From: an uncultured Paracoccaceae bacterium
Lineage (GTDB): Bacteria; Pseudomonadota; Alphaproteobacteria; Rhodobacterales; Rhodobacteraceae
Direction of reading: 5' to 3'
DNA length: 64,000 bases
Assembly: GCA_905182165.1 (NCBI GenBank)
Contig: CAJJAK010000007.1
Coordinates: 81,680-145,679, forward strand
The notes beneath the pieces were generated by a model. That model had not been told where the DNA came from, did not search any database, and saw only the letters and a list, made by a program, of their open reading frames with translations. Positions 53,569 to 63,143 of this stretch are shown piece by piece. The position numbers and the translations under genes were made by a program. Numbering within the stretch: position 1 is the first letter of the stretch; every line of letters begins with the position of its first letter.

Positions 53569-55279
53569 TTATTCCTTAAAATCAATTTGTGCATGGCTGC
53601 CATCGCAAAAGGGTTTGTTCTTAGATTCCCCACATCTACACAAGGTCATACGGTTGCGTGTTTCGAGTGGTTTTCCATCTGCTCTTTTTACTGGAATTTT
53701 GCCATTAATCCAAATTGGACCAGCAGTACTATCAGAATTATCTGCTGAAATAATCACTATTTGCTTTGGAAGGTCTGATTCAATTTCTTCATATTTACCA
53801 TCAACTTCCAGTTCATAAACAAATGTACCAGAGGGACATTTATCCACCATCGCTGAGAGATTAATTTTTGAATTATCATCAGATTTTTTTGTAATCAGCT
53901 TTCTAATACTAGCATTCTGGTTAAAACAAAATTTTGCATGCATGCAGTAAGAATTGTCCACTTTAACCCTCACGCCGTCACCTTGCAAAACTTCCTGCCT
54001 CTCGCCAATTAATTGTGTTGATGCAGTTTGTGAAATTGCTAATGAATATTTGATCATGTGTGCCATCACAAAAGGGCTTAGTGGCTGACTTACCACATCG
54101 ACATAATTCATAAATTTTATCAGTTTGGTGCGTATTTGTTTTCTGCCAGGCAATTGCTTCACCTTTTGCTCCAGTAATACGTCTTTTTCTGACCAAAGAA
54201 ATATCACCATGAACAACATAAGGTCCATTTTCTCGAACTTCTATAAATTCTATTTCTGAAGTTTGGCGTGGTAGGTATTCAAAACTTGGACCTATTGTTT
54301 TTGTAGGATCTTGTGCAGGGATGGTCATTAACTCCTTAGCAAGAATTTTTAGTTCATACATTACACCAACAGCTTGACCTAAAAGCTTTGGCTCACCATT
54401 GAAGCTTTTCTCTATTATTCTCAACATATCAGAATATTCCTGATTGAATGTTGTTAGCTTTTCTAAAATATCGGGATGGTCTTTGTAGACTGTTGTGCTT
54501 GGGTTACTTGCCATTGGATGAACTTGATCCCATTCTACTGTGAAAGTCTCGCCCGTAGGTCCTGACTTTGCAGTATCGCCAAGCTGAAATTTACGACCTT
54601 TTAGAATTTCTAAGAATCTAAAATAATGACCCACTTCCTGTCTTTCTGGATGAAACATATTTTGGTCACCATCAAAGATATTATCATGATCCAAACCTTC
54701 ACCTTGCTCCACAACTTCTTCTAAAGCTTTCAGTGCGGTACTTAGATCTGTGACTTCGACCAAGTGTCCTGCACCACCATAGTAAGTTGTTTCAGCGGTA
54801 ACCTGATGCTTTGGGTCTCCTACAAATAGGATATTGTCTCCAAGTTTCTCAGAAAGGTAAATTAGACCTTCTTCAAGTGCTTTGTAAAACTGTCCAATTG
54901 ATGCAAAGCCTTCATCTTGTGATGGAGCATCAGCTTCTGCTGGGCGTTCTATTTTAAGAAAACATTCAATACTTTCTGGAGAGAATTTATTCAAATTAAC
55001 TTCAAATGACTTATCGCTATGTGGTAGAGGTGTGGGATACCTTGCTATAAACTCAGGATAATCAAGTTGTGGTTTTCCACCAGTGGCAATCATTATATTT
55101 GCGACCAAGGCCATATGAAGCATTTCTTCGATAAAGACGCTTTGGATTACTTCGATGCTTTCCTGGTTGGAGTTATCTTTGATAGAATATAGGGCACAAA
55201 GATATGGAGGTATTGTTGCATGCTCTAACTCTATCGCCCACTGTAAATGTTCATGAAGATCTTGGATTGTTTTAATCAT
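53569..55279 (-). pseudogene. Ferritin-like/CDGSH multidomain iron protein, frameshifted
   Basis: One long gene split by a single lesion near 54025. First frame: a ferritin-like domain of the VioB/iminophenylpyruvate-dimer-synthase type with HLQWAIELEHATIPPYLCALYSI, EEMLHMALVANIMIATGG and RQEVGHYFRFLEI (carboxylate and His iron ligands), then a CDGSH cluster motif, CRCGKSATKPFCDGTH. Second frame: a Fer4_19-type segment (DNSYCMHAKFC and DKCPSGTFVY) and a second CDGSH motif, CRCGESKNKPFCDGSH. One extra base after NFT would read NFTETASTQLIGERQEV, giving about 570 residues. Fusion of these four modules implies an iron- or redox-linked role; no reaction is known. Confidence 0.82.
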
Positions 55280-55380
55280 TATTAGTTTCCTCTTTTGCTT
55301 GCGTGGCTATTTGAGTTTTATAATATTAAATACTTCTCTCATGTTTTAATTATTTTATAATTTTAAAATGGTTTTATTGT

Positions 55381-55517
55381 CTAAATAGTAACAAGAGCTG
55401 GTGCAAATGGTTCTTCTCTGCCTTCTGTTAATAAATACGCATTAAAACACACATTGAAAATACTTTTCCAGCTCTTAACACTTCTGCTCCTTTATTTTGT
55501 TGAACCTCCAAATTCAT
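55381..55517 (-). pseudogene. Possible small protein with one frameshift
   Basis: In the 390-base gap between the CDGSH and alcohol dehydrogenase genes, the minus strand reads MNLEVQQNKGAEVLRAGKVF and, after adding one T in a T run near 55450, NVCFNAYLLTEGREEPFAP followed by ALVTI and a stop at 55381-55383. Both halves look protein-like, but there is no ribosome site in the ideal place and the family is unknown. A TTGACA at 55604-55609 may belong to the promoter of the alcohol dehydrogenase gene. Confidence 0.25.
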
Positions 55518-55670
55518 TAAGTCAAAGTTAATCTAATAGTAATTATTTGTGAAGTATTTAAATTTCTGACTTTATTGATGCTAATTACTTGCTTGTATTG
55601 TCCTTGACATCAGGTGGTGGTCACGCAAAATTCTTGAAACTAGTATTTTCAAAATAAAAGGACATATTTT

Positions 55671-56762
55671 ATGATTCCAGAAACTATGAGCGCTGTACTT
55701 TTGACTGGTCACGGTGGACTGGATAAACTGGAATATAGTGATGATGTGCCTGTTAGACTACCAAAATCAGGTGAGGTACTGATTCAAATTGGAGCTGCGG
55801 GAGTGAACAATACTGATATTAATACACGTATTGGTTGGTATTCTAAAGCTATAGTATCGGACACTAATATTGGTGGGGCAGAGGGTTTTCAAAAGGTTGA
55901 TGAAGAGGATGCGACCTGGACAGGTGAAGCGATGAGCTTACCAAGAATTCAAGGGGCAGATATTTGTGGAGAAATTATTGCTACTGGTAATGGGGTTGAT
56001 AAGAGTAGAGTTGGGGAGCGAGTACTCGTTCAAACAATGCAACCCCAAGAAAATTTATTGCCATTTACCTGTGCTACTGTTGGAAGCGAATTTGATGGTG
56101 GCTTTGCACAATATGCTATTTCAGCATCAAAGCATACATATAAGGTTAACTCTAATTGGAGCGATGTCGATCTGGCATCGATTCCTTGCGCTTATTCAAC
56201 CGCAGAAAATATGTTACACCGAGCGAGCGTTGGAGCAGAGCGCGTATTGATTACTGGGGCGTCTGGTGGTGTTGGTTCTGCTGCAATACAACTTGCAAAA
56301 CGGCGTGGTGCAACAGTGATAGCTTTGGCATCAAGTTCAAAGTTTAATGAGGTGTTATCAATTGGAGCAGACAAAGTAATAGATCGCAACTCTGATTTAC
56401 TGGCCGAATTAGGTGAAGATAGTATTGATGTGATCGTTGATCTTGTTGCTGGGGCGCAATGGCCAACATTTCTCAAAGTTCTTTGTCGTGGAGGGCGATA
56501 CGCCGTAGCTGGGGCAATTGCAGGGCCAATTGTTGAATTAGATATTCGCACTCTTTATCTTAAAGATTTGACTTTCTTTGGATGCACTTATCAGGAGCCC
56601 CAAATTTTTCAAAATGTCATTTCTTACATTGAGTCTGGAGAAATTAAACCTCTTGTAGCTAAAACCTATGCTTTGAAAGACATTAAGATTGCACAGCAAG
56701 ATTTTCTGGCAAAAAAATATACAGGTAAATTAGTCTTAATTCCTCCTTCAGTGAAGCCATGA
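55671..56762 (+). CDS. Zinc-independent alcohol dehydrogenase/quinone reductase family protein
   Basis: Medium-chain dehydrogenase/reductase of 363 residues, with a catalytic domain opening MSAVLLTGHGGLDKLEYSDDVP and AAGVNNTDINTRIGWYS, and the NADP-binding loop VLITGASGGVGSAAIQLAKRRGATVIAL near residue 193. QGADICGEIIATG and GGRYAVAGAIAGPIVELD are typical of the group that includes an insert before the QGADICG strand. The zinc-ligand Cys pattern of true alcohol dehydrogenases is not seen. ATG 55671 follows AAGGACA. It heads a same-strand run with acyl-CoA ligase, rhodanese and hydrolase genes, which suggests oxidation of an alcohol or enone followed by CoA activation. Confidence 0.85.
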   Translation: MIPETMSAVLLTGHGGLDKLEYSDDVPVRLPKSGEVLIQIGAAGVNNTDINTRIGWYSKAIVSDTNIGGAEGFQKVDEEDATWTGEAMSLPRIQGADICGEIIATGNGVDKSRVGERVLVQTMQPQENLLPFTCATVGSEFDGGFAQYAISASKHTYKVNSNWSDVDLASIPCAYSTAENMLHRASVGAERVLITGASGGVGSAAIQLAKRRGATVIALASSSKFNEVLSIGADKVIDRNSDLLAELGEDSIDVIVDLVAGAQWPTFLKVLCRGGRYAVAGAIAGPIVELDIRTLYLKDLTFFGCTYQEPQIFQNVISYIESGEIKPLVAKTYALKDIKIAQQDFLAKKYTGKLVLIPPSVKP

Positions 56763-56816
56763 GCGTTTTGGTAATTTTTAAAGGTTCGTTGGCTTATATT
56801 AGAAAGAAAACAATCT

Positions 56817-58439
56817 ATGAAATTTGACTATAATAAAATTTGTTCAGAGTTTTCTTTTGATTGCCCAGATGATTTTAATTTTGCATTTGATGTAAATAAA
56901 AAAAAAGGCTCAGAATCTAATAAGCTTGCACTTATATCAATAGATAGAGAGGGCAACCACGTTCAAGATGTGACTTATAGAGAGCTTGACCAATCATCTT
57001 CTAGATTTGCCAATGCGCTTTTGACTTTAGGTGTCGTTAAGACTGATAATATTCTAGTTGTTTTACCGCGTATTCCTGAATGGTACTATGTGCTTTTTGG
57101 ATGTGCCAAAATGGGAGCAGTAGCCATGCCTGGCACAAACCTGCTAACTCAAAATGATATCGAGTATCGTATAAATAGCGCAGGTGCTAAAGTCGCCGTT
57201 GTTTCTGATACTCATGCGGAGGGTTTGAGTAAGATTAAGGATAGGTGCCCAACTCTTAAGCATTTAATTATAGTTAGAGGTAAAAGGGCAGGTTGGCATA
57301 GTTATGAAGATATATGCGCCAAGGCTTCTGAACATATTGACCGAACAAACGTACCACCAACAAGTTCAAAGGATCTTATTCTAATATATTTCACGTCAGG
57401 AAGCACAGCAATGCCAAAAATGGTTGGACGTGACCATGCCTATTCTCTTTCTCATTTGATTACCAAAACTTATTGGCAAGATCTTCGTGAAGAGGATGTG
57501 CATTGGACTTTGACTGATACGGGCTGGGCAAAAGCCGCCTGGGGTCTGCTATACCCTCAGCTGCTTGCTGGTTGCACAATAATTCTTTATGATGGTGAAG
57601 GTTTTGATTTAGACACTCATTTGCGCATTATAGAGCAATACAATGTCACAACATTTTGTGCGCCACCTACAATCTACCGCCTAATGGCACAGGCAAACTT
57701 GTCAGGTGCAAATTTTAGTTCCCTTAGACATTGTTTTGGTGCTGGAGAGCCTTTGAACCCTGAGGCGATGCGTGCTTGGAAGAAAGCTACAGGATGTGAT
57801 ATTTATGATGGATATGGACAAACAGAAACCATTAATATTGTTGCAAACTTTCCTGGAATGGAAATTCGTCCAGGGTCTATGGGAAAACCTTGTCCTGGCT
57901 TAATAGTGGATATAATTGATGATCTTGGTAATGTTTTAAATGATGGTGAAATTGGCCATATTGGTGTGAAGATCACAGACCCGTATCCTCCAGGTTTGTT
58001 TCATGGATATTATCTTGATGAAATTAAAACGAAAGAGGTTTTTCAAAATGGTTACTATGAAACTTATGATGCAGGCCATATAGATGAAGATGGTTATATT
58101 TGGATTATGTCTAGAACAGACGATGTTATCTCTTCTTCAGGATATAGAATAAGTCCGTTTGAAGTGGAAAGTGCTATAATAGAACATAAAGCAGTTGCAG
58201 AGTCTGCTGTTATTGCAAAACCTGATCTAATTCGTGGGGAAATTGTTAAAGCATGTATAGTTTTGGCATCAGGTTATGAAGCATCAAGTGAGTTAATTGT
58301 GGATATTCAGAATTTTGTAAAATTGCATTCAGCACCTTATAAATATCCTCGAGAAATAGAGTTTATGAAAGTTCTTCCAAAAACGATTTCAGGAAAGATT
58401 AGGCGGGTGGAACTTCGAGAAAAAGCAGCTAAAGAATAA
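56817..58439 (+). CDS. AMP-dependent acyl-CoA synthetase (medium-chain/acetyl-CoA ligase-like)
   Basis: A 540-residue adenylate-forming ligase. The phosphate loop is YFTSGSTAMPKMV at 191-203 with Ala-Met in place of the usual Thr-Gly, the A5 motif is DGYGQTE at 331-337, YETYDAGH is at 414-421, SRTDDVI at 432-438 and the catalytic Lys lies in PKTISGK at 521-527. TDTGWAKAAWGLLYPQLL near 235 is characteristic of medium-chain acyl-CoA synthetases. It activates a carboxylic acid to its CoA thioester. It starts 54 bases after the alcohol dehydrogenase stop on the same strand and precedes the rhodanese gene by 53. Confidence 0.9.
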   Translation: MKFDYNKICSEFSFDCPDDFNFAFDVNKKKGSESNKLALISIDREGNHVQDVTYRELDQSSSRFANALLTLGVVKTDNILVVLPRIPEWYYVLFGCAKMGAVAMPGTNLLTQNDIEYRINSAGAKVAVVSDTHAEGLSKIKDRCPTLKHLIIVRGKRAGWHSYEDICAKASEHIDRTNVPPTSSKDLILIYFTSGSTAMPKMVGRDHAYSLSHLITKTYWQDLREEDVHWTLTDTGWAKAAWGLLYPQLLAGCTIILYDGEGFDLDTHLRIIEQYNVTTFCAPPTIYRLMAQANLSGANFSSLRHCFGAGEPLNPEAMRAWKKATGCDIYDGYGQTETINIVANFPGMEIRPGSMGKPCPGLIVDIIDDLGNVLNDGEIGHIGVKITDPYPPGLFHGYYLDEIKTKEVFQNGYYETYDAGHIDEDGYIWIMSRTDDVISSSGYRISPFEVESAIIEHKAVAESAVIAKPDLIRGEIVKACIVLASGYEASSELIVDIQNFVKLHSAPYKYPREIEFMKVLPKTISGKIRRVELREKAAKE

Positions 58440-58492
58440 TTTACTAAGAAAAAAATTAAAACAAAAAGTATATGTTTTATACAGGGACGCAA

Positions 58493-58897
58493 ATGAAAAA
58501 TCTTAAAATTTCTGTTAACGATATGGTGAAAAAAGCTAAAGCACGTATTGAAGAAATAACAGCTAAGGAAGCAATCACACTTTTGGATGATAATAATGTC
58601 TTAATCGTCGACATCAGAGATGTTCGAGAGCGGCAAAAACTTGGTTTTATACCAGGAAGTTATCATGCTCCACGCGGTATGCTTGAGTTTTGGATTGATC
58701 CACAAAGTCCATATTTTAAAGAAATATTTGGTTCAAATAAGCGATTTGTGTTTCATTGTGCTGCTGGTTGGCGTTCGGCCCTTAGTGTGGCAACATTAAA
58801 AGATATGGGATTAGAGGCTGCTCATATTTCAGATGGTTTTGCAGGTTGGGTTGAGGCGGGGGGGCCAATAGAGCACAACAAGCCAAGGCCAAAATAA
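58493..58897 (+). CDS. Rhodanese-like domain protein
   Basis: Single rhodanese domain, 134 residues. EITAKEAITLLDDNNVLIVDIRDVRERQ near residues 20-48, GSYHAPRGMLEFWIDP near 56, and the active-site loop FHCAAGWRSALSV with the catalytic Cys near residue 87 are intact, followed by GFAGWVEAGGP. Sulfur transfer from thiosulfate or persulfide is the family reaction. The frame extends upstream to 58472, but the ATG at 58493 with AGGGACGCAA before it is preferred. Same strand as the acyl-CoA ligase and the hydrolase; placed in that apparent unit. Confidence 0.88.
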   Translation: MKNLKISVNDMVKKAKARIEEITAKEAITLLDDNNVLIVDIRDVRERQKLGFIPGSYHAPRGMLEFWIDPQSPYFKEIFGSNKRFVFHCAAGWRSALSVATLKDMGLEAAHISDGFAGWVEAGGPIEHNKPRPK

Positions 58898-58969
58898 TAG
58901 AACTATAAATCTTAGCATAAATTCATCATATCATAAATTCAGTAATTTCTAAAAGTTGGAGATCAATAG

Positions 58970-59749
58970 ATGCTAAATGTAGATTTTTTTGAAACTGGGG
59001 TGGGTCCCAAGGTCGTTCTATTGCATTCAAGCGCCTCAAGTGCTGGGCAATGGAAGTCTCTTATGGATTGCAGCTCAGATAAATTTAATTTTATTGCGAT
59101 CAATTTAATAGGGTATGGTAAAACCAGAAGCTGGGCAGGCGACAAGGTCCAATCATTACGTGATCAAGTTGCGCTTATCGAAAAAATCCCAAGTCTTCAA
59201 AATGACAATTTTTCTTTAGTCGGGCATTCTTTTGGTGGGAGTGTCGCAATGAAGGCAGCTGTGCATTTTGGGGAAAGAATTGACAAATTAGTACTTGTAG
59301 AACCAAACCCTTTTTACCTCCTTGACCTTGAAGGCCGTGCAGAGGCTTTTGCTGAGGTTTTAACATTAAAAAATCATATAAAATCTGGCTTAAATAATAA
59401 TTGGGAAAAAGCGGTAAGTTTTTTTGCAGATTACTGGAATGGAAAAGGTACTTGGAAAAGCTTGTCTGATGTTCAGAAAGAAAGATTTTCAATAATCTTA
59501 AAACCAAATTTTTATGAATGGGACGCTGTTTTTTCTGAGAATAATACACTAGATTTCTGGCAGGAAAACCTTCCTAAAAATACCACATTAATAAGTGCCA
59601 GTAAAACAGTTAGAACGATTGCAGAGTTAACAGAGTTATTTAAAATAAAATGCCCCAATTGGAATTTTGACACCTATTTAGGAGGCCATATGGCACCTAT
59701 TACAAATCCAAAAGCAGTTAATCCACTGATAATAAAAAGTTTAATTTAA
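58970..59749 (+). CDS. Alpha/beta fold hydrolase
   Basis: A 259-residue esterase-type hydrolase. The oxyanion region VVLLHSSASSAGQW is near residue 16, the nucleophile elbow is VGHSFGGSVAMKAA near residue 82 (Ser in GHSFGG), and the catalytic His is in LGGHMAPITNP near residue 240. An acid at about residue 200 is less clear. ATG 58970 follows GGAG at about 8 bases. It is downstream of the rhodanese gene by 72 bases and ends the run that begins with the alcohol dehydrogenase at 55671. Substrate not predictable. Confidence 0.85.
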   Translation: MLNVDFFETGVGPKVVLLHSSASSAGQWKSLMDCSSDKFNFIAINLIGYGKTRSWAGDKVQSLRDQVALIEKIPSLQNDNFSLVGHSFGGSVAMKAAVHFGERIDKLVLVEPNPFYLLDLEGRAEAFAEVLTLKNHIKSGLNNNWEKAVSFFADYWNGKGTWKSLSDVQKERFSIILKPNFYEWDAVFSENNTLDFWQENLPKNTTLISASKTVRTIAELTELFKIKCPNWNFDTYLGGHMAPITNPKAVNPLIIKSLI

Positions 59750-59897
59750 TTCAATTTATTTGGTAAATTTTTTTGTAATAATAATTAATTTAATGATGAT
59801 ACTTTTTTATGGGGTACTTTCAAATCATACTTAAATGCTTCCCAGTTTGTTTATTCAGTGCTAATCTTGTTATATCTATCCTTTTTAAGGAGTTCTT

Positions 59898-60092
59898 ATG
59901 AAAACAGTATATGCTTTAATTGGATTAGCTGGCCTTGTCGTATTTTTTAAATTTATGGATCGCTTGCCTTTTTGGAAAACGGAGTTTCCAATTTTAAATA
60001 ACATTCCTACTGGATGGTTATTTATTATATTATTATTAGTGTTCATAGTGCTGGTTACCTTATTGAATTCGGATAGCAATAATAATCAATAG
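59898..60092 (+). CDS. Small two-helix membrane protein
   Basis: A 64-residue protein with two predicted membrane segments, TVYALIGLAGLVVFFKF and WLFIILLLVFIVLVTLL, joined by a charged turn, and a polar Asn-rich tail. ATG 59898 stands 7 bases behind AAGGAG, the best ribosome site in the window, which strongly supports expression. I do not recognise a family. It is alone, 148 bases after the hydrolase and 107 before the ureohydrolase gene. Confidence 0.7.
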   Translation: MKTVYALIGLAGLVVFFKFMDRLPFWKTEFPILNNIPTGWLFIILLLVFIVLVTLLNSDSNNNQ

Positions 60093-60198
60093 TGTATAAA
60101 TGAATATAATTATAATAAATTCAATAAAATTACCGTATATTTCTTAAGAAAAAGTTACATTTTAAACCATATTTAGATATTAAGAGGAAAACTAAAAA

Positions 60199-61185
60199 AT
60201 GACTTCTTCACTTACTATTCCACCTATGAAGTCTGGCCTGCATTATAATCTTGAACAGCACTTTCAGAGTTTTCATGATTTTCCAATTGTTACTGACTTA
60301 AATAATTTAGATGCTGATGTGGCTATATTAGGTATTCCGTTTGGAGATCCCTATTCAATGGGAGAAGCAAGTAATGATCAGTGTAATGCACCGACGCATA
60401 TCCGGCGTCATTGCGAGCGCGCTCTACGGGGACTTGATCGTTATGATTTTGATATTGGAGGTACATTGCTTGATGGAAAAGACATTAAAGTTGTCGATTG
60501 TGGTGACGTAGTAGGAATAGCTAAGGATGTTGCTGGTAACCATGATCGCTCTCAAATGGCAGTATCAAAGATACTAGAGGCTGGTGCGTTACCAATCATT
60601 TTGGGGGGTGATCATTCGATACCTATTCCAGTTTTTAGGGCTTATGAGGGACATGGTCCTATTACTTTAATACAGATCGATGCTCACATTGATTGGCGAA
60701 ATGTCTTTCATGGAGTTGTTGATGGCTTATCAAGTGTAATTAGGCGAGCATCTGAGATGGCTCACATCGAAGATATTTATCAAATTGGTTTAAGATCAGC
60801 AGGGAGCGCTAGAGTGGAAGAGGTTGCTGCTGCGCAAGCTTATGGCGCCCACTTAATATCTGACATTGAGTTACAAGAAATTGGAATGAAAGCAGTTCTA
60901 GATCTGATTCCTGATGGGGGAAACTATTATCTGACAATAGATGCTGATGGAGTGGACCCAACCATTATGCCGGCGGTTGCAGGACCAGCACCTGGTGGTG
61001 TCAATTATTCTCAAATGCGAACTCTGATTCAAGGTTTGGTTAAAAAAGGAAATGTTGTGGGAATGGATATTGTGGAGATTACTCCTAGTAGAGATATCAA
61101 TGGCATAACTGCTATTACTGCAGGTAGGTTTATTTGTAATCTTATTGGCTCTGCAGTTAGGGCTGGGTACTTTGACAAAGGCTAA
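60199..61185 (+). CDS. speB: Agmatinase/ureohydrolase family protein
   Basis: Binuclear-manganese ureohydrolase of 328 residues. Metal ligands: His in ILGGDHSIPIP near residue 135, Asp-x-His-x-Asp in IQIDAHIDW near 157, and Asp-x-Asp in YLTIDADGVDP near 248. The N-terminal DVAILGIPFGDPY matches agmatinases. TIDADGVDP differs from the agmatinase SFDIDxxDP in having Ala between the two Asp ligands, so guanidinobutyrase or another guanidino acid hydrolase is also possible. ATG 60199 follows AAGAGGAA. An arginase lies 2 kb downstream. No regulator is adjacent. Confidence 0.85.
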   Translation: MTSSLTIPPMKSGLHYNLEQHFQSFHDFPIVTDLNNLDADVAILGIPFGDPYSMGEASNDQCNAPTHIRRHCERALRGLDRYDFDIGGTLLDGKDIKVVDCGDVVGIAKDVAGNHDRSQMAVSKILEAGALPIILGGDHSIPIPVFRAYEGHGPITLIQIDAHIDWRNVFHGVVDGLSSVIRRASEMAHIEDIYQIGLRSAGSARVEEVAAAQAYGAHLISDIELQEIGMKAVLDLIPDGGNYYLTIDADGVDPTIMPAVAGPAPGGVNYSQMRTLIQGLVKKGNVVGMDIVEITPSRDINGITAITAGRFICNLIGSAVRAGYFDKG

Positions 61186-61269
61186 TCATTAAAATCAATT
61201 TATTTAGTTTAATCATACATTAAGACAATTATTCTATTCTTAAATAGTTCTATTAATATTTTATTGTGA

Positions 61270-62368
61270 ATGCTTCAACAATCAAATGTATTTAATTTTG
61301 TAAAAGAATATGAAAGTTTTTCACCGCACCGTACTGGTGGTGTAGGAAATGGTAATGTTCTGAGCTGGCTAAAGAACTACCTACTCTCCGTTGGTTGGAA
61401 TATCAGCAGTCACGAGTTTAACTATAAACATTATAATAGCATATTAGACAGTGACGATTCAAACTTCAAAGGCATGCTTTTATATTATTCCGTAATTGGC
61501 AAAGGTAGGTTATCAAATCCGTTATATTACTCTCTCTCTAACTCCACCAAAATTGAAACTGGAACCCAGCTTGAGGATCAAAATATAATTACTTTAATAG
61601 GTAAATTAACCAAAAATGCGATTGCGAATGCTAATGATTCTACAGGAATGTGAAAATTGTTATCTTTGCAAAAAGCAATTAACTCGTCTTCAGATTTAAA
61701 TATAAATTTAATTAATTAATTTGGTTGATGGGAGAACTTACAAAAAATTTATGAAGAAAGTGAAAAAGTATTAATATGATGCTTGGATTAATGAATCAAA
61801 AACTTTTAATATTTTAGCAAAATCATACAGTTATGATGAACAATCTCCCCTAGTTATAACTACTCCTATCTCTGGTTGGTTTACTTGTTCTGGTGAGCGT
61901 GGATGTGGAATTGCCGTTGCGCTGGAAGTGGCTAAAGAAGTATCAAAATTTTATCCTGTGGATTTGGTTTTTGCCAATGCTCATGAGCTAGGATATCAAG
62001 GTGCTTACGAATTTGTTGCTGATTATCAAAATATACCAATGGCCGTGTTGCATCTAGGTTCATGCTTGGCAAATATAGATGCTGAAATGATAAGTGTTTG
62101 TCATTCAAAGAATAGTAAAAATATTGCATTGCATTTAAGCAAGTTAGGAATTTTTCCAAAACCACCTGCAAATAACAGGTTGAAAAAGTATTGGGCTGGG
62201 GAAGCAAAATGTTGGTCATCCAAGAATGTACCTATGTTATCTATTGCTGGAGAAAATGCTTACTTTCATACTTCTGCTGATGTTGCAAAGTCTGTCACAA
62301 ATGAGGAATTACTGTTAAACTATGTGGAATATATTACCAAAGCTACATTAGCATTGATTAGTAGATAA
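61270..62368 (+). pseudogene. M28-like metallopeptidase, multiply broken
   Basis: The N-terminal piece (61270-61653) reads FVKEYESFSPHRTGGVGNGNVLSWLKNYLLSVGW, typical of the start of M28 aminopeptidase-like proteins. Between 61654 and 61800 several stops fall in all frames. From about 61800 the sequence recovers: SPLVITTPISGWFTCSGERGCGIAVALEVAKEV and DLVFANAHELGYQGAYEFV, then GENAYFHTSADVAKSV near the end at 62368. SGERGCGIAV stands where the bridging Asp motif belongs and ANAHELGYQG where the catalytic Glu belongs, so the central metal region is partly retained. At least three lesions within 150 bases make true decay likely. Confidence 0.65.
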
Positions 62369-62408
62369 ATTAACTTTTAAACCAGAATATTATCAGTAAA
62401 ATGATATT

Positions 62409-62549
62409 ATGGGAGATAAAATAAATGGCCCTTCGATCATTCAAATACCAAAATGGGTAAAAAATAAATTAGGATTGTACTATCTATATTTCTCTGACCA
62501 TAAGGGATCATATATTTGTTTAACTTTTTCTAACTCGATCAAAGCGTGA
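62409..62549 (+). pseudogene. N-terminal fragment of a glycosyl-hydrolase-like protein
   Basis: A 46-codon frame reads MGDKINGPSIIQIPKWV then KNKLGLYYLYFSDHKGSYI, after which the expected RLAYADDLTGPW continuation is replaced by CLTFSNSIKA and a TGA. The retained part closely resembles the start of a conserved five-blade beta-propeller family (GH43/32/68-like) of unassigned function, normally about 340 residues. No remainder of the gene follows, so this is a remnant. The rest of the 230-base gap to the AsnC gene shows nothing. Confidence 0.45.
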
Positions 62550-62599
62550 ATGCACAAAGTAATAGTTTAAAATGCATTTTATAAAAAAATTGAATTTTA

Positions 62600-63025
62600 T
62601 CAGACTCTCCGTAATAAAAGGCACGTTTCGGAATTTGAGACACCAGATAGTTCACGAATACGGGCCAGAACACTATCAAACTCAAACAGTGTGGTTGTTT
62701 CAAGGTTTACAACTAAATCCCAAACCCCACAGGTGCGATGCAAAGAGGTGATTTCAGGCATACGTTGTAAGGCTTTTTGAACTGAGTTTGCAGTGTTGCC
62801 TCGAACTTCAATCATCATAACGGCACGTACTAAGTCGTCGGTCTCGGGGGCATTAAGATCTACGGTGAAGCGTTTAATTACGCGACTGTCAATCATTCGT
62901 GTCAAGCGGCTTTGCACAGTGCCACGAGCAAAGCCCAGTACCCCAGACAGGGTGGTGACTGAAGCTCGTCCATCGATTTTTAATCGGGCAATTATTTTGC
63001 GATCTACTTCATCTATTTTCAACAT
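62600..63025 (-). CDS. Lrp/AsnC family transcriptional regulator
   Basis: A 141-residue Lrp-type regulator: KIDEVDRKIIARLKIDGRASVTTLSGVLGFARGTVQSRLTRMIDSRVIKRF forms the HTH (recognition helix near residues 30-45), and AVMMIEVRGNTANSVQKAL then VWDLVVNLETTTLFEFDSVLARI forms the RAM ligand-binding domain. The longer frame opens at 63055; the ATG at 63025 gives the standard start (MLKIDEVD). It is divergent from the arginase gene, 118 bases apart, the usual arrangement for a local regulator answering to an amino acid such as arginine. G+C is higher than in most of the window. Confidence 0.88.
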   Translation of the reverse strand: MLKIDEVDRKIIARLKIDGRASVTTLSGVLGFARGTVQSRLTRMIDSRVIKRFTVDLNAPETDDLVRAVMMIEVRGNTANSVQKALQRMPEITSLHRTCGVWDLVVNLETTTLFEFDSVLARIRELSGVSNSETCLLLRRV

Positions 63026-63143
63026 TATGTAAAAATACCTAATCTTTTTACGCAATCTTTATGCTTTTAATACAATATTTAGGCTAATTGTACAACTTAT
63101 AATATGATATCTTTTTCCCAAAATCTGAGAATGGAATATTTTT

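Noticed and set aside
2650..54030. Programmed ribosomal frameshifting as a common explanation for the split genes
   Set aside because: No shared slippery sequence followed by a pseudoknot is seen, breaks lie at unrelated places, and the genes are of families not known for it.
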